Of a DNA stretch of 64,000 bases, positions 1 to 9,440 are shown piece by piece. Source of the DNA: an uncultured Flavobacteriaceae bacterium (GTDB lineage: Bacteria > Bacteroidota > Bacteroidia > Flavobacteriales > Flavobacteriaceae). The stretch spans positions 186,001 to 250,000 of the forward strand of contig CALSTV010000001.1 of NCBI GenBank assembly GCA_943789365.1, in the 5' to 3' direction. A program made the position numbers and the translations under genes. Position 1 is the stretch's first letter. Every line of letters begins with the position of its first letter. Under the pieces are notes generated by a model. That model was not told the DNA's origin and searched no databases. It saw nothing but the letters and a program-made list of their open reading frames with translations.

Positions 1-618
1 TGGGCCATTTTCCATAGTCATATCCTCAAGTGCCACCCAAATAGCAATTAGGTTTCCTTTGGGAAAGGTAGTCATTGAAATGGAATCAGAATGTGCACCT
101 TGTTGGCTACCGGTAATAAAATTAATACTCTGGAATAATTCTATCTTTTTAGCTAACAACAGTTCTAAAACACTTACAATCTTTTTATGAGCACCAATTT
201 TAAATAAGTTTTTAGATTTGTGAATGGCAAACATAATTTTGTTTCCGTTCTCAAACTTCACATCTCCGTTTTGCAACATTTGCTCCACTTCCTTGTTGTA
301 TTCTTCGACTTGAGCGGGGCTAAAATATTCTTTCAACACCACAAATCCATTTTCCGACCAAGACAACATTTCTTGCTTTGTTTTCTCGTCTAATTCCTGA
401 AACTCTTTTTGTTTGGGTAATTCGTTTCTCGAATTGAGCAAATCGTGTTTGTTCTTTTGTGCAGGAATCCCTTCAAAATCTAATGCACAAACAGAAGAGT
501 AATAACGCTTTAAAAGTCCATATTGCTTGTACTTAGCTAGATTGTGTACTAACTTTTTACGTTGAAAAAAATTGTAGAGTTGATAGCATATTTTATACTT
601 TTCAATAAGGTTTTTCAT
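1..618 (-). CDS. Phytanoyl-CoA dioxygenase (PhyH) family protein, N-terminal 206 residues
   Basis: The reading frame opens at ATG 618, three bases after the parE stop, and runs off the window edge without a stop, so the C-terminal end is missing. The segment near residues 170-205 contains an HSD triplet followed by a WVALED..MENGP stretch. This matches the Fe(II)/2-oxoglutarate dioxygenases of the PhyH family, where His-x-Asp supplies two iron ligands and the Trp-x-Ala-Leu-x-Asp...NGP strand follows. The distal His and Arg lie outside the window. The substrate cannot be told from sequence. The gene follows parE on the same strand closely enough for co-transcription, although no functional link is obvious. 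Confidence 0.75.
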   Translation of the reverse strand, partial: MKNLIEKYKICYQLYNFFQRKKLVHNLAKYKQYGLLKRYYSSVCALDFEGIPAQKNKHDLLNSRNELPKQKEFQELDEKTKQEMLSWSENGFVVLKEYFSPAQVEEYNKEVEQMLQNGDVKFENGNKIMFAIHKSKNLFKIGAHKKIVSVLELLLAKKIELFQSINFITGSQQGAHSDSISMTTFPKGNLIAIWVALEDMTMENGP

Positions 619-621
619 CTA

Positions 622-2475
622 TCATTCTTCAATTAGGTCCAATTCAACTTTTAAGTTTTCTATGATAAACTTCTGTCTGTCTGGTGTATTTTTCCCCATA
701 TAGAATTCCAAGAGCTTATCTATCGACATCTCTTTATCCAACATCACAGGGTCTAAACGGATATTTTCACCAATAAAATGAACAAATTCATTAGGTGATA
801 TTTCTCCCAGTCCTTTAAATCGAGTAATCTCGGGTTTACCCGTTAATTTTTCTATCGCCTGTTTTTTCTCATCTTCTGAATAACAGTAGATGGTTTCCTT
901 TTTGTTTCGCACTCTAAACAAAGGCGTCTCCAAAATAAACAAATGACCTTCCTTTATTACTTCTGGGAAAAACTGCAAGAAAAACGTAATCAACAGCAAG
1001 CGAATATGCATCCCATCTACATCGGCATCGGTTGCAATCACAATATTGTTATATCTTAGATTTTCAAGACTCTCTTCAATATTCAAAGCAGCTTGTAGAA
1101 GGTTAAATTCTTCGTTTTCGTAGACTACTTTCTTACTCATTCCATACGAATTTAAAGGTTTTCCCTTTAAACTAAATACAGCTTGGGTATTTACATTTCT
1201 CGATTTGGTAATAGAACCACTAGCCGAATCTCCCTCGGTTATAAACAAGGTAGTGTCCAAGCGGTTGTCTTTTTTTAGATCCCCTAGATGTACACGGCAA
1301 TCTCTTAATTTCTTATTATGTAGATTCGCTTTTTTTGCACGTTCTCTTGCCAATTTACGAACCCCAGAAAGTTCTTTACGCTCCCGTTCTGCTTGTAATA
1401 TTTTCCGTTGAATTTGCTCGGCAGATTCTGGATTTTTATGCAAATAATTATCTAATTGCCTTTTTACAAAATCGTTGATAAAGGTACGCACCGTTGGCAA
1501 ACCGCCTCCCATTTCGGTAGAACCCAATTTTGTTTTGGTCTGACTTTCAAAAACAGGTTCCATCACTTTGATACTGATGGCGCCTACAATAGATTTTCGA
1601 ACATCTGATGCTTCAAAATTCTTCCCAAAAAACTCACGAATGGTTTTTACCAGTGCTTCCCGAAACGCTACTTGATGCGTTCCTCCCTGCGTGGTGTGTT
1701 GTCCGTTTACAAAAGAATGGTACTCTTCACTGTATTGGGTTTTGCTATGTGTCATAGCCAATTCAATATCATCCTCTTTTAAATGAATGATTGGATAGGC
1801 TTTGTCTTCATAATTGATATTTTCTTCTAATAAATCTTTCAATCCATTTTCAGAAAAATATTTTTCTCCGTTAAATACAATCGTCAATCCCGTGTTTAGG
1901 TACACGTAATTTTTGATCATTTTAATCACATACTCATTGCGAAATTTATAATTGGCAAAAATACTAGGGTCTGGTGTAAAAGAGACGCGAGTTCCTTTTC
2001 GTTGGCTCGAAGCTTCAGGTGCTCCCTTTTCAATGAGGTTTCCTTTTTCAAATTCGGCAAATACCGTTTGTCCATCTCGAATGGATTGCACTCTAAATTG
2101 AGACGACAAAGCATTTACAGCCTTTGTCCCTACTCCATTCAAACCTACCGATTTCTTAAAAGCTTTGGAGTCGTACTTTCCTCCTGTATTCATTTTCGAA
2201 ACTACATCAACCACCTTTCCTAACGGAATTCCACGTCCATAATCACGTATGGTAACAGAAGTGTTTTTTACGGAAATCTCAATGGTTTTCCCAGCGTTCA
2301 TTACAAATTCATCGATCGAGTTATCTATCACCTCTTTGATCAATATGTAAATTCCGTCATCTTGAGAAGTTCCATCTCCTAATTTCCCAATATACATTCC
2401 TGGTCGCATTCTAATATGCTCTTTCCAATCCAGTGACCGTATATTGTCTTCCGTATAAGTAGTTTCCTGTGCCAT
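622..2475 (-). CDS. parE: DNA topoisomerase IV subunit B (ParE)
   Basis: The 617-residue protein is the ATPase/TOPRIM subunit of a type IIA topoisomerase, which decatenates daughter chromosomes together with ParC. The GHKL ATPase domain is at the N-terminus, with the N-box EVIDNSIDE near residue 50, DYGRGIP near 80 and a Gly-rich lid [13 protein letters not shown] near 110. The TOPRIM domain shows EGDSASGS near residue 413 and DADVDG near 482. The length fits ParE rather than the longer GyrB, and the QTKTKLGS transducer loop is present. parC is not seen in the window; the next gene downstream is a PhyH oxygenase instead. Annotation as GyrB is possible but less likely. Confidence 0.92.
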   Translation of the reverse strand: MAQETTYTEDNIRSLDWKEHIRMRPGMYIGKLGDGTSQDDGIYILIKEVIDNSIDEFVMNAGKTIEISVKNTSVTIRDYGRGIPLGKVVDVVSKMNTGGKYDSKAFKKSVGLNGVGTKAVNALSSQFRVQSIRDGQTVFAEFEKGNLIEKGAPEASSQRKGTRVSFTPDPSIFANYKFRNEYVIKMIKNYVYLNTGLTIVFNGEKYFSENGLKDLLEENINYEDKAYPIIHLKEDDIELAMTHSKTQYSEEYHSFVNGQHTTQGGTHQVAFREALVKTIREFFGKNFEASDVRKSIVGAISIKVMEPVFESQTKTKLGSTEMGGGLPTVRTFINDFVKRQLDNYLHKNPESAEQIQRKILQAERERKELSGVRKLARERAKKANLHNKKLRDCRVHLGDLKKDNRLDTTLFITEGDSASGSITKSRNVNTQAVFSLKGKPLNSYGMSKKVVYENEEFNLLQAALNIEESLENLRYNNIVIATDADVDGMHIRLLLITFFLQFFPEVIKEGHLFILETPLFRVRNKKETIYCYSEDEKKQAIEKLTGKPEITRFKGLGEISPNEFVHFIGENIRLDPVMLDKEMSIDKLLEFYMGKNTPDRQKFIIENLKVELDLIEE

Positions 2476-2573
2476 CTATTGCTTTGTAATCATGTAGTAA
2501 GGCTAAAATACTATTTTACAAAGAATATCAAAAGGACTTCGAGAATAATTATCAACAAGGTTCTTAACGCTAA

Positions 2574-2666
2574 TTTAGTTTTTAGTTTTTGGTTTTTTGG
2601 TTTTTGGCGGAATTTGGTACTGTCTTTCTTAATCACTCAAAACTCAGCACTCAGCACTCAAAACAG
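2574..2666. repeat. Degenerate 7-bp repeats between parE and the BtuF-like gene
   Basis: Two short runs with 7-bp periodicity lie in this gap. One is built on TTTAGTT/TTTGGTT (about 2574-2608) and the other on CTCAGCA/CTCAAAA (about 2633-2666). Several other intergenic gaps in the window hold heptamer runs with different cores. The small open frame on the plus strand here is a by-product of the repeat. Confidence 0.6.
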
Positions 2667-2668
2667 AA

Positions 2669-3586
2669 TTATTCAAATCTAAAAAACTTGTTTTCTAAGT
2701 CTTTCGATACTTTAAAATAATCAGGGTGTATCATAGTTGCCAAGCATTCAATTCCATTGACCAATGTACTGGCGGAAGGTTGCGTGAACATATCGAAATC
2801 GGCTATATATACAGCGTTATTCTTTACAGCTCGTAAGTCCTTCCATTCGGGTTGTTCCGTTAAAAAATGCATGTCTTTTAACGTAGTTTCTGTTGTATAT
2901 CCACACGGTGCAATGACCAATACTTCTGGATCGTATCTTACAATCTTTTCCCAAGGAATTACAATACTATCTCCAGAGGGGTGAGACAATAGATCAATTC
3001 CTCCAGCAAGACCAATCTGATGAGGAATCCAATGCCCACAATTGAACAATGGATCAATCCATTCCAAAAGCAATACCGATTTCTGTAACAGTCTATGACT
3101 GCGTTGCACATCTAGTACGGCTCCAACTCTTGCTTCTAACACTGCTAAATGTTGTACTCCTTTCTCCTCCGCTCCCATCGCAGTGGCAATGGTACGTATA
3201 GAATCAAACACATCTTGTAAAGAAGCTGGGTTGATTGGAATCAGTTCCGGTTCTTTCTCCAGATTGGCTACCGCTGCCGCTGTACACTTGGTGTCAATTT
3301 GGCATACCTCACATACATCTTGCGTAAAAATAATATCTGGAGCTATCGATGCCAATATAGGTTCATCAACATAATACAAAGACTCACCTGTTCTCTTACT
3401 ATTAGAAAACAAAGTATCTATTTCTTTACTGGTATAGTTCTTCCCTTCCATGACACAGCGCACTACTCTTTGTTTTTCAGACAATGCTTTTTCTGGACAT
3501 TCAAAGGTGATACCGTCCAACAGGTCTTCTAATCCCATATCGTAGATCATTTGTGTTATGGCGGGTAAAAATGAAGAAACTTTCAT
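2669..3586 (-). CDS. BtuF-like (TroA-fold) cobalamin/iron-complex binding protein without signal peptide
   Basis: The 305-residue protein resembles the substrate-binding proteins of ABC transporters for cobalamin and siderophores. It has an N-terminal PAITQMIYDMGLEDLLDG segment, then DEPILASIAPDIIFTQ, and a C-terminal half with PWEKIVRYDPEVLVIAPCG. It starts directly with the first beta strand (MKVSSFLPAIT), with no signal peptide or lipobox, so it is probably cytoplasmic. A Cys cluster (CEVCQIDTKC, near residue 94) could bind metal. It sits divergently from the cob genes (118 bp away), which argues for a role in B12 or corrinoid handling. Orthologues are often labelled cobalamin-binding protein; the ligand is inferred. 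Confidence 0.7.
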   Translation of the reverse strand: MKVSSFLPAITQMIYDMGLEDLLDGITFECPEKALSEKQRVVRCVMEGKNYTSKEIDTLFSNSKRTGESLYYVDEPILASIAPDIIFTQDVCEVCQIDTKCTAAAVANLEKEPELIPINPASLQDVFDSIRTIATAMGAEEKGVQHLAVLEARVGAVLDVQRSHRLLQKSVLLLEWIDPLFNCGHWIPHQIGLAGGIDLLSHPSGDSIVIPWEKIVRYDPEVLVIAPCGYTTETTLKDMHFLTEQPEWKDLRAVKNNAVYIADFDMFTQPSASTLVNGIECLATMIHPDYFKVSKDLENKFFRFE

Positions 3587-3704
3587 AGGTATTGATCGAT
3601 TTTTTGAATTGCTAAAATAACTTCTTTTAAAACATTAATGTGCTTTTTTTTGCAATTATCACAATTTTTGTAACCATATTTGTAAACTACAAACACAGAT
3701 TTAT

Positions 3705-4208
3705 ATGATCTATTATATTACAGGTGGAGAGCGCTCAGGAAAAAGTTCCTATGCGCAAAAATTAGCCGAAGAATTATCGGATACACCCTACTATTTAGCT
3801 ACGTCACGCATCTGGGACAAAGATTTCCAAAAAAGAGTAGATCGTCATGTTTCGGATCGTGATGAAAGATGGACCACCATAGAAGAAGAAAAAAAAATTA
3901 GCACTGTAATTCCTGAAGGCGCTGTGGTCGTGATTGATTGTGTAACCCTTTGGTTAACGAATTATTTTGTCGACACCAAATACGACGTTCAAAAAGCACT
4001 TAAATTAGCAACCGAAGAAATCGAAAAACTTAAAAGCACAAAGGCAACGCTTATCATTATTTCCAACGAAATTGGTATGGGAATTCATTCTGAACACGAA
4101 TCTGGAAGAAAGTTTACCGAATTACAAGGGTGGACAAACCAACGCATTGCAGCCATGGCAGACAAAGCTATTTTAATGGTTTCTGGACTTCCATTAGCAT
4201 TAAAATAA
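3705..4208 (+). CDS. cobU: Adenosylcobinamide kinase / adenosylcobinamide-phosphate guanylyltransferase
   Basis: The 167-residue bifunctional enzyme phosphorylates adenosylcobinamide and then transfers GMP to give adenosylcobinamide-GDP, the activated half of the nucleotide-loop assembly pathway. It begins with MIYYITGGERSGKSSYAQ, a P-loop at residues 7-14. It continues with YLATSRIWDKDF..RV.RH, in which the His after the Arg is the expected guanylylated residue region. VVIDCVTLWLTN serves as Walker B. Length and motif order match CobU/CobP. It is the first gene of a four- or five-gene plus-strand run. No cobalamin riboswitch fits in the 118-bp upstream gap, which is AT-rich with a weak TAnnTTTG-like box (CATATTTG) shortly before the ATG. 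Confidence 0.92.
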   Translation: MIYYITGGERSGKSSYAQKLAEELSDTPYYLATSRIWDKDFQKRVDRHVSDRDERWTTIEEEKKISTVIPEGAVVVIDCVTLWLTNYFVDTKYDVQKALKLATEEIEKLKSTKATLIIISNEIGMGIHSEHESGRKFTELQGWTNQRIAAMADKAILMVSGLPLALK

Positions 4209-4241
4209 AAACACATTACGTAACCTATTAATCCTATAACT

Positions 4242-5285
4242 GTGATTTTTGATATTCAAAACACGCATACTAGCTTAACAGAGAAGCTTCAACATACAAT
4301 TGACACAAAGACCAAACCACATGGATCTTTGGGGAAACTCGAAGACTTGGCGCTCCAAATTGGTTGTATTCAAAACACAACGAGTCCTGTAATTTCTAAG
4401 CCGGCAATTGTCGTATTTGCTGGAGATCATGGCGTGGTAAAAAACCATCCGGTGAGCCCCTATCCGCAAGAAGTAACTGCCCAAATGGTACTGAATTTTC
4501 TTCAAGGCGGTGCAGCAATCAATGTGTTTTCAAAACTAAATGCTATTGATTTGACTGTAGTTGACTGCGGGGTTTGTTTCGATTTTGACCCAAAGGCAAA
4601 CTGCATTCATGTCAAAATTACCAAAGGGACGGAAGACTATACAAAAACCTCGGCTATGTCGTTAGCACAATGTAGCTTAGCTATTGAGAAAGGAGCCCAA
4701 ATAATAAAGGATATTTATGCAAACGGATGCAATACGATAGGATTTGGCGAGATGGGTATTGGAAATACTTCCTCGGCAGCCTTATTGATGCATGCCTTTA
4801 CCAATGTCCCTATTGAAAAGTGTACAGGAAAAGGAACCGGACTTCAAGATGATGGGGTATTGACAAAAATAGAAATATTAAAAAAAGCCATTCAACTGCA
4901 TGGGTATAAAACAGCGCCTCTGGAACTACTCGCCAGTTATGGTGGTTTTGAAATTGCAATGATGGTAGGTGCTATACTACAAGCTGCCGAACAAAAAATG
5001 GTTCTTGTAATCGATGGTTTTATCGCCACTTCAGCACTGCTGACCGCATTTAAAATAAACGACAAGGTTTTAGCATATTGCATTTTCTCGCATACCTCTG
5101 GTGAAAAAGGACATAAAAAAATGCTAGACTATTTACAGGTCTCTCCTTTGCTCAATTTAGGGCTTCGTTTAGGCGAAGGAACCGGAGCTGCTTTGGCCAT
5201 GCCAACCTTACAAGCTGCCGTGGCTTTTTTAAACGAAATGGCCTCTTTTGAAAGTGCCAAGGTATCTGAATCTGTACATGATTAA
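4242..5285 (+). CDS. cobT: Nicotinate-nucleotide--dimethylbenzimidazole phosphoribosyltransferase
   Basis: The 347-residue protein makes alpha-ribazole phosphate from dimethylbenzimidazole and nicotinate mononucleotide. Family signatures include TKPHGSLGKLEDLA near residue 25, FAGDHGVV near 60, GFGEMGIGNTSSAA near 168 and the C-terminal LGLRLGEGTGAALAMP near 310, whose Glu is the catalytic base in characterised CobT. The start is GTG at 4242, 33 bp after cobU; no in-frame ATG gives the full N-terminus. It is co-directional with cobU and cobS. Confidence 0.93.
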   Translation: MIFDIQNTHTSLTEKLQHTIDTKTKPHGSLGKLEDLALQIGCIQNTTSPVISKPAIVVFAGDHGVVKNHPVSPYPQEVTAQMVLNFLQGGAAINVFSKLNAIDLTVVDCGVCFDFDPKANCIHVKITKGTEDYTKTSAMSLAQCSLAIEKGAQIIKDIYANGCNTIGFGEMGIGNTSSAALLMHAFTNVPIEKCTGKGTGLQDDGVLTKIEILKKAIQLHGYKTAPLELLASYGGFEIAMMVGAILQAAEQKMVLVIDGFIATSALLTAFKINDKVLAYCIFSHTSGEKGHKKMLDYLQVSPLLNLGLRLGEGTGAALAMPTLQAAVAFLNEMASFESAKVSESVHD

Positions 5286-5300
5286 TTGAATTAAAACACC

Positions 5301-6065
5301 ATGAAAAAACAACTACATATTTTTTTAACTGCCCTTATGTTTTTCACAAGGATTCCATGTCCAAAATGGGTCGACCACGCTCCAGAAATATTAAATAAAA
5401 GCACGCGTTATTTTTCATTGGTTGGCATTATTGTGGGTAGTATTTCCGCAGCGACCTATCTTTTAGCAGCTACAGTTTTTTCTGTTGAAATTTCAATTGC
5501 TCTAAGTATGATTGCCTCCTTCCTCACTACGGGAGCTTTCCACGAAGATGGCTTTGCCGATGTCTGTGATGGTTTTGGCGGTGGCTGGACCAAAGACAAA
5601 ATTCTACTTATCATGAAAGATTCCAGACTCGGTACTTTTGGAACGGTTGGATTGATTTCAATCCTAGCGCTCAAGTTTATGAGTTTGACTACCATGGCTC
5701 CTGAATATTTGGCACTTACCATCATTTCCGGGCATAGTATTAGCCGCTTTATTGCAACGACACTTATTTTTACGCACCCCTATGTTACGGATGACCAAAA
5801 CAGCAAATCCAAACCAGCTGCCAATCAGATGTCCCTAAATTCTTTGGTGTTGAATGCGTTTTTTGGTTTGCTTCCTTTGGTGTTTTTTAAAAACTACCTG
5901 GTTTTTATCGTACTCATTCCCCTCTTCATAGGTAAATGGTGGCTATCACGTTTTTTTAAAAAATGGATTGGTGGGCAAACCGGCGATTGTGCTGGCGCGC
6001 TTCAACAGGTTTCGGAAGTAGTATTTTATTTAAGCTTACTCGTATTATGGACATTTATATTATAA
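5301..6065 (+). CDS. cobS: Adenosylcobinamide-GDP ribazoletransferase (cobalamin synthase)
   Basis: The 254-residue polytopic inner-membrane protein joins adenosylcobinamide-GDP to alpha-ribazole (phosphate). The N-terminus FFTRIPCP and the Asp-rich HEDGFADVCDGFGGG segment (about residues 81-95) followed by KDSRLGTFG are diagnostic of CobS. Several hydrophobic segments lie in the C-terminal half. It starts 15 bp after cobT, and its last 19 bases overlap cobC, which suggests translational coupling. Confidence 0.93.
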   Translation: MKKQLHIFLTALMFFTRIPCPKWVDHAPEILNKSTRYFSLVGIIVGSISAATYLLAATVFSVEISIALSMIASFLTTGAFHEDGFADVCDGFGGGWTKDKILLIMKDSRLGTFGTVGLISILALKFMSLTTMAPEYLALTIISGHSISRFIATTLIFTHPYVTDDQNSKSKPAANQMSLNSLVLNAFFGLLPLVFFKNYLVFIVLIPLFIGKWWLSRFFKKWIGGQTGDCAGALQQVSEVVFYLSLLVLWTFIL

Positions 6066-6601
6066 GGCATACGACACCTGATATCGCTAAAGGAATTTGC
6101 TACGGACAAACCAATCTGGAACTTACAGATGATTTTCAGGCAGAAAGCGATGCTATTCTCTCCAAACTACCAAAGAACGCAAACCCAATTGTTTATAGTA
6201 GTCCTTTAAAAAGATGTACACAGTTGGCGGCACGTATTGCGACTTCCTACACCACAGATGAACGCCTTTTGGAATTGAATTTTGGAACTTGGGAACTAAA
6301 AAACTGGAACGATATTCCTAAAAATGAAATGACACCTTGGATGGAGAATTTTGTCCATGAAAAAGTACCTATGGGAGAGTCTTATACCGAATTAGCGACT
6401 AGAGTCGCCCATTTTTTTGAGGAAATTTCAAATACAAATCACGAGCAAATTATAATTGTAACGCACGGCGGTGTACAACGCGCATTGCTAGCTCAATTGA
6501 CAAATACACCTTTAAAAAAATCATTCGACATAAAAATTGCTTACGGTCAAATCAGCAAGGTTTCAATTTCTGAAACAACACATGTCATTATGAACTTTTA
6601 A
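6047..6601 (+). CDS. cobC: Alpha-ribazole phosphatase (histidine phosphatase family)
   Basis: The 184-residue protein removes the phosphate from alpha-ribazole 5'-phosphate (or adenosylcobalamin phosphate). The RHTTPD motif at residues 7-12 carries the phospho-accepting His, and THGG near residue 139 carries the second catalytic His, as in the phosphoglycerate-mutase-like superfamily. The frame is open further upstream (to 5963), but the catalytic RH would then sit unusually deep. ATG 6047, inside the end of cobS, puts it at the expected position and gives the classic 19-bp overlap. Confidence 0.88.
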   Translation: MDIYIIRHTTPDIAKGICYGQTNLELTDDFQAESDAILSKLPKNANPIVYSSPLKRCTQLAARIATSYTTDERLLELNFGTWELKNWNDIPKNEMTPWMENFVHEKVPMGESYTELATRVAHFFEEISNTNHEQIIIVTHGGVQRALLAQLTNTPLKKSFDIKIAYGQISKVSISETTHVIMNF

Positions 6602-6615
6602 GTAACTTTATACCA

Positions 6616-7743
6616 ATGAAAAACTCACTGACATCACTCCTAGTTGCGTGCCTTCTTATTTTTACATCCTGTCAAAATAGCAATGAAACGAAAGTTGCTT
6701 TCACTTCAAAAAACCTTACATATGCCAAAGGATTCACGGTACAGCGTTCTGGTGACTATAAAAAGATAACCATTCAGAATCCGTACAAAAACGCCTCTAA
6801 GAAATACACGTATTTATTAGTGCCGAAACACCTCGAAATTCCGAAACACGATCCCGAAACACAAATTATCAGAACGCCAGTCGAAAGAATGGTTGTGACT
6901 TCTACTTCACACATTCCCCTACTAGAGTTATTGAACGTTGAAAAAACCTTGGTAGGTTTTCCTAATACCGATTTTATTTCCTCTAAGCGAACCAGAAAAC
7001 TGATAAAAGATAAAACGCTTATTGATCTTGGAAAATCAGAAAGTATCAATACTGAAATTTTGTTAGACTTGGCTCCAGAGCTCGTCATGAGTTTTGCAGT
7101 TGACAAGCCCAACAAAACTTTTACAAACATCAAAAAAATGGGAATTCCAATTGTACTAAATGGCGATTGGCTGGAAGAAACCCCTTTAGGACGGGCAGAA
7201 TGGATACAGCTTTTCGGTGCCATTTACGAAAAGGAAAAAGAGGCCGACAGCATTTTCAAAAAAATTGAAACCGACTATAATAAAGCCAAAGCAACGGCAA
7301 CTTCGGCAAACACGAGGCCTACTATTGTATCAGGATCAATCTTTCAAGATGTTTGGTACTTACCTGCGGGTGAAAGTTTTATTGCCACTTATTTTAAAGA
7401 TGCTAAAACGGACTATCTATGGAAAGATTCTAAGGGTACTGGTAGCTTATCTTTGAGTTTTGAAACTGTTTTGGAAAAAGGGCAGCACGCCAATTTTTGG
7501 ATCGGTTGTAGTTTGTACGAAACCAAACAGGCCTTAGCAGCGGGTAGTATACATTATAAAAAATTTGATGCCTTTGCACAAAACACCTATACCTTTGCCA
7601 ATCGTAAAGGTGAAACCGGCGGTTTGGTATATTTTGAACTGGGTCCTATTCGCCCCGATTTAATTCTTAAAGACATCATTAAAATCACCCATCCCGAATT
7701 GTTACCGGAACACAAACTATTTTTCTTTGAGAAATTAAAATAA
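6616..7743 (+). CDS. BtuF/FecB-like substrate-binding lipoprotein
   Basis: The 375-residue protein has a lipoprotein signal (MKNSLTSLLVACLLIFTSC), with the lipobox Cys at residue 19. The TroA-fold periplasmic-binding domain includes RMVVTSTSHIPLLELLNVEKTLVGFPN, a LAPELVMSF strand and a GPIRPDLILKDI C-terminus. It follows cobC by 14 bp and is probably in the same operon, so corrinoid capture at the envelope is the likely job. Iron-siderophore binding is the main alternative. No permease or ATPase (BtuC/BtuD) gene is beside it. Confidence 0.75.
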   Translation: MKNSLTSLLVACLLIFTSCQNSNETKVAFTSKNLTYAKGFTVQRSGDYKKITIQNPYKNASKKYTYLLVPKHLEIPKHDPETQIIRTPVERMVVTSTSHIPLLELLNVEKTLVGFPNTDFISSKRTRKLIKDKTLIDLGKSESINTEILLDLAPELVMSFAVDKPNKTFTNIKKMGIPIVLNGDWLEETPLGRAEWIQLFGAIYEKEKEADSIFKKIETDYNKAKATATSANTRPTIVSGSIFQDVWYLPAGESFIATYFKDAKTDYLWKDSKGTGSLSLSFETVLEKGQHANFWIGCSLYETKQALAAGSIHYKKFDAFAQNTYTFANRKGETGGLVYFELGPIRPDLILKDIIKITHPELLPEHKLFFFEKLK

Positions 7744-7745
7744 AC

Positions 7746-7753
7746 TATCTTTG
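7746..7753 (+). promoter_or_regulatory. Bacteroidota-type -7 box (TATCTTTG) for the PPIase gene
   Basis: TATCTTTG matches the Bacteroidota -7 consensus TAnnTTTG exactly and lies in the 34-bp gap before the PPIase start, just after the binding-protein stop. A TTTG at 7726-7729 could serve as the -33 element, though the 16-bp spacing is short. It implies that the PPIase gene has its own promoter rather than being part of the B12 operon. Confidence 0.5.
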
Positions 7754-7777
7754 CCCCTTTAAAAAAAACATAAAAAA

Positions 7778-8710
7778 ATGAAAGACGGAATCTACGCAAA
7801 ATTCAATACGAGTAAAGGGGAAATCTTAGTTGATTTAACTTTTGACAAAACTCCGGGTACAGTTGGTAACTTTATTGCATTGGCTGAAGGAACTATGGAA
7901 AACACCGCAAAGGCACAAGGAACTCCTTACTATGACGGTTTGAAATTTCACAGAGTAATTGCTGATTTTATGATTCAAGGAGGCTGTCCACTTGGTACAG
8001 GAACTGGAAGTCCAGGATATAGTTTTGAGGATGAGTTTCATCCAGAATTGAAACACGACAAACCAGGTGTATTGTCTATGGCAAATTCAGGACCTGCTTC
8101 TAACGGTTCTCAATTTTTTATCACACATGTGGCAACTCCTTGGTTAGATAACAAACATACGGTTTTTGGAAATGTGGTTGAAGGACAAGATATTGTAGAT
8201 ACGATTGCTCAAGACGATCTTATGGAGTCTCTTCAAATTGTACGTGTAGGTGCAGCGGCGGAACAATTCAATGCTATTGAAGCCTTTAGAACTTTTGAAG
8301 GTGCTAGAGAGGAACGAATTGCAGCTGCCAAAGCGGCTCAAAAAGCAGAATTAGAAGCGGTTTCTGCTGGATATGAAGAAACAGCTAGTGGATTGCGTTA
8401 TAAAGTATTGGAAAAAGGATCTGGAAAACAAGCTACCAAAGGTGCTGGTGTTTCTGTACACTACAAAGGACAGTTGTTAGACGGTTCTGTTTTTGATTCT
8501 TCGTACAAACGTAAGGAACCTATCGATTTTACTGTAGGTGTTGGACAAGTTATCAAAGGATGGGACGAAGGTATTTTATTGCTACAAGTAGGCGATAAAG
8601 CGCGTTTTGTAATTCCTTCTAATTTGGCTTACGGATCAGCCGGTGCTGGTGGTGTGATTCCTCCAAACGCCATTTTGATTTTCGACGTGGAGTTGGTGGC
8701 TGTTAAATAA
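7778..8710 (+). CDS. Dual-family immunophilin: cyclophilin-FKBP fusion peptidyl-prolyl isomerase
   Basis: The 310-residue protein carries two unrelated proline isomerase domains. Residues 1-170 are a cyclophilin ([13 protein letters not shown], then [17 protein letters not shown] and LDNKHTVFG). A Lys/Ala/Glu-rich linker follows at about 170-200. Residues about 205-310 are an FKBP domain ([43 protein letters not shown]). Such CFBP fusions are known from flavobacteria. There is no signal peptide, so it is likely cytoplasmic. A strong intrinsic terminator follows at 8731. Confidence 0.93.
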   Translation: MKDGIYAKFNTSKGEILVDLTFDKTPGTVGNFIALAEGTMENTAKAQGTPYYDGLKFHRVIADFMIQGGCPLGTGTGSPGYSFEDEFHPELKHDKPGVLSMANSGPASNGSQFFITHVATPWLDNKHTVFGNVVEGQDIVDTIAQDDLMESLQIVRVGAAAEQFNAIEAFRTFEGAREERIAAAKAAQKAELEAVSAGYEETASGLRYKVLEKGSGKQATKGAGVSVHYKGQLLDGSVFDSSYKRKEPIDFTVGVGQVIKGWDEGILLLQVGDKARFVIPSNLAYGSAGAGGVIPPNAILIFDVELVAVK

Positions 8711-8730
8711 GCAAACTAATATAAGACTAG

Positions 8731-8762
8731 AAAAATCCTGCTTTTGGCAGGATTTTTTTTTG
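8731..8762 (+). terminator. Rho-independent terminator after the PPIase gene
   Basis: A stem AATCCTGC / GCAGGATT with the tetraloop TTTT is followed by eight or more T residues, 21 bp after the PPIase stop. Confidence 0.9.
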
Positions 8763-8826
8763 GGGGAGTTTAGTATTCTATCTTCTCTAAACTCAAAAAT
8801 ATTCGTATGTACTACTTATAATTGTT

Positions 8827-8997
8827 TTAAAGATGATAGGTGACCACATTCTTTTTTCCCCATTGACTTGCTCTTTTCCGAACCTGTTCTTGTGTATAAT
8901 AACCACCTTCTTCAATTTCTTTTTCAGAAGATTCAAGTTCTTTATTGTACCATGCTATGCTGATATGTTCCGGCGAGACTTTGCTATGGGATGGCAT
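8827..8997 (-). CDS. Small hypothetical protein (56 aa)
   Basis: The frame runs from ATG 8997 to TAA 8827 and encodes MPSHSKVSPEHISIAWYNKE followed by a Glu-rich helix (LESSEKEIEEGGYYTQEQVR). The IEEG..YTQEQVRKRASQW tail looks like the C-terminal helix of some RelB-type antitoxins, but no toxin partner is beside it. It lies 3 bp downstream of a membrane-protein gene on the same strand, so the two probably form a transcription unit. Function unknown. Confidence 0.45.
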   Translation of the reverse strand: MPSHSKVSPEHISIAWYNKELESSEKEIEEGGYYTQEQVRKRASQWGKKNVVTYHL

Positions 8998-9000
8998 TGA

Positions 9001-9390
9001 TTAGTTTTTAAATTCACTCTTATGAATCTTTATCGTAAATACTATTCTTAAAATCTCCAGTAAAAATATAATTCCGACCAAAATTTTATACCCAAGTGAA
9101 TCGTATTGTAATCCAAATAGCTTTAACATGAATCCGAATGTTAAAATCATAAATGCAAATCTCAAAGGAAACTGAACATAATAGATAATCAATGAAATTT
9201 TATTTCTGAATATTGAAAAAACTCCAGAAACAATTAAGGAGGCGATAAGAACAATTTCCAAAATACTCATAATCGTGAAATGCTTAAAATTGTCAATCAA
9301 GCTCAATCCATTCTTGTAAGTACGAACAAATGAAAACAAATCTAAAAGTCCAAATACAATTAATAAGGTCTTTTTTATAGTATAGTTCAT
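9001..9390 (-). CDS. Hypothetical four-helix membrane protein
   Basis: The 129-residue protein has about four hydrophobic segments, roughly residues 8-24, 38-58, 65-88 and 100-120. It has no motif I recognise. It stands at the end of the minus-strand accessory array and overlaps or abuts the 56-aa gene, suggesting a two-gene cassette. Could be a transporter fragment or an immunity-type membrane protein; nothing in the sequence decides. Confidence 0.55.
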   Translation of the reverse strand: MNYTIKKTLLIVFGLLDLFSFVRTYKNGLSLIDNFKHFTIMSILEIVLIASLIVSGVFSIFRNKISLIIYYVQFPLRFAFMILTFGFMLKLFGLQYDSLGYKILVGIIFLLEILRIVFTIKIHKSEFKN

Positions 9391-9440
9391 ATTTTTTTTC
9401 AGAATTAAATGGTTTACTCATAGTTCCTTCAAATGTTGCC

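Noticed and set aside
3587-3704. Cobalamin riboswitch before cobU
   Set aside because: The gap is too short and lacks a recognisable B12-box; it is mostly A/T.
5963-6046. 28-residue N-terminal extension of the CobC frame
   Set aside because: It is the out-of-frame reading of the cobS end; the RHxxP motif then falls at the wrong depth. ATG 6047 is preferred.
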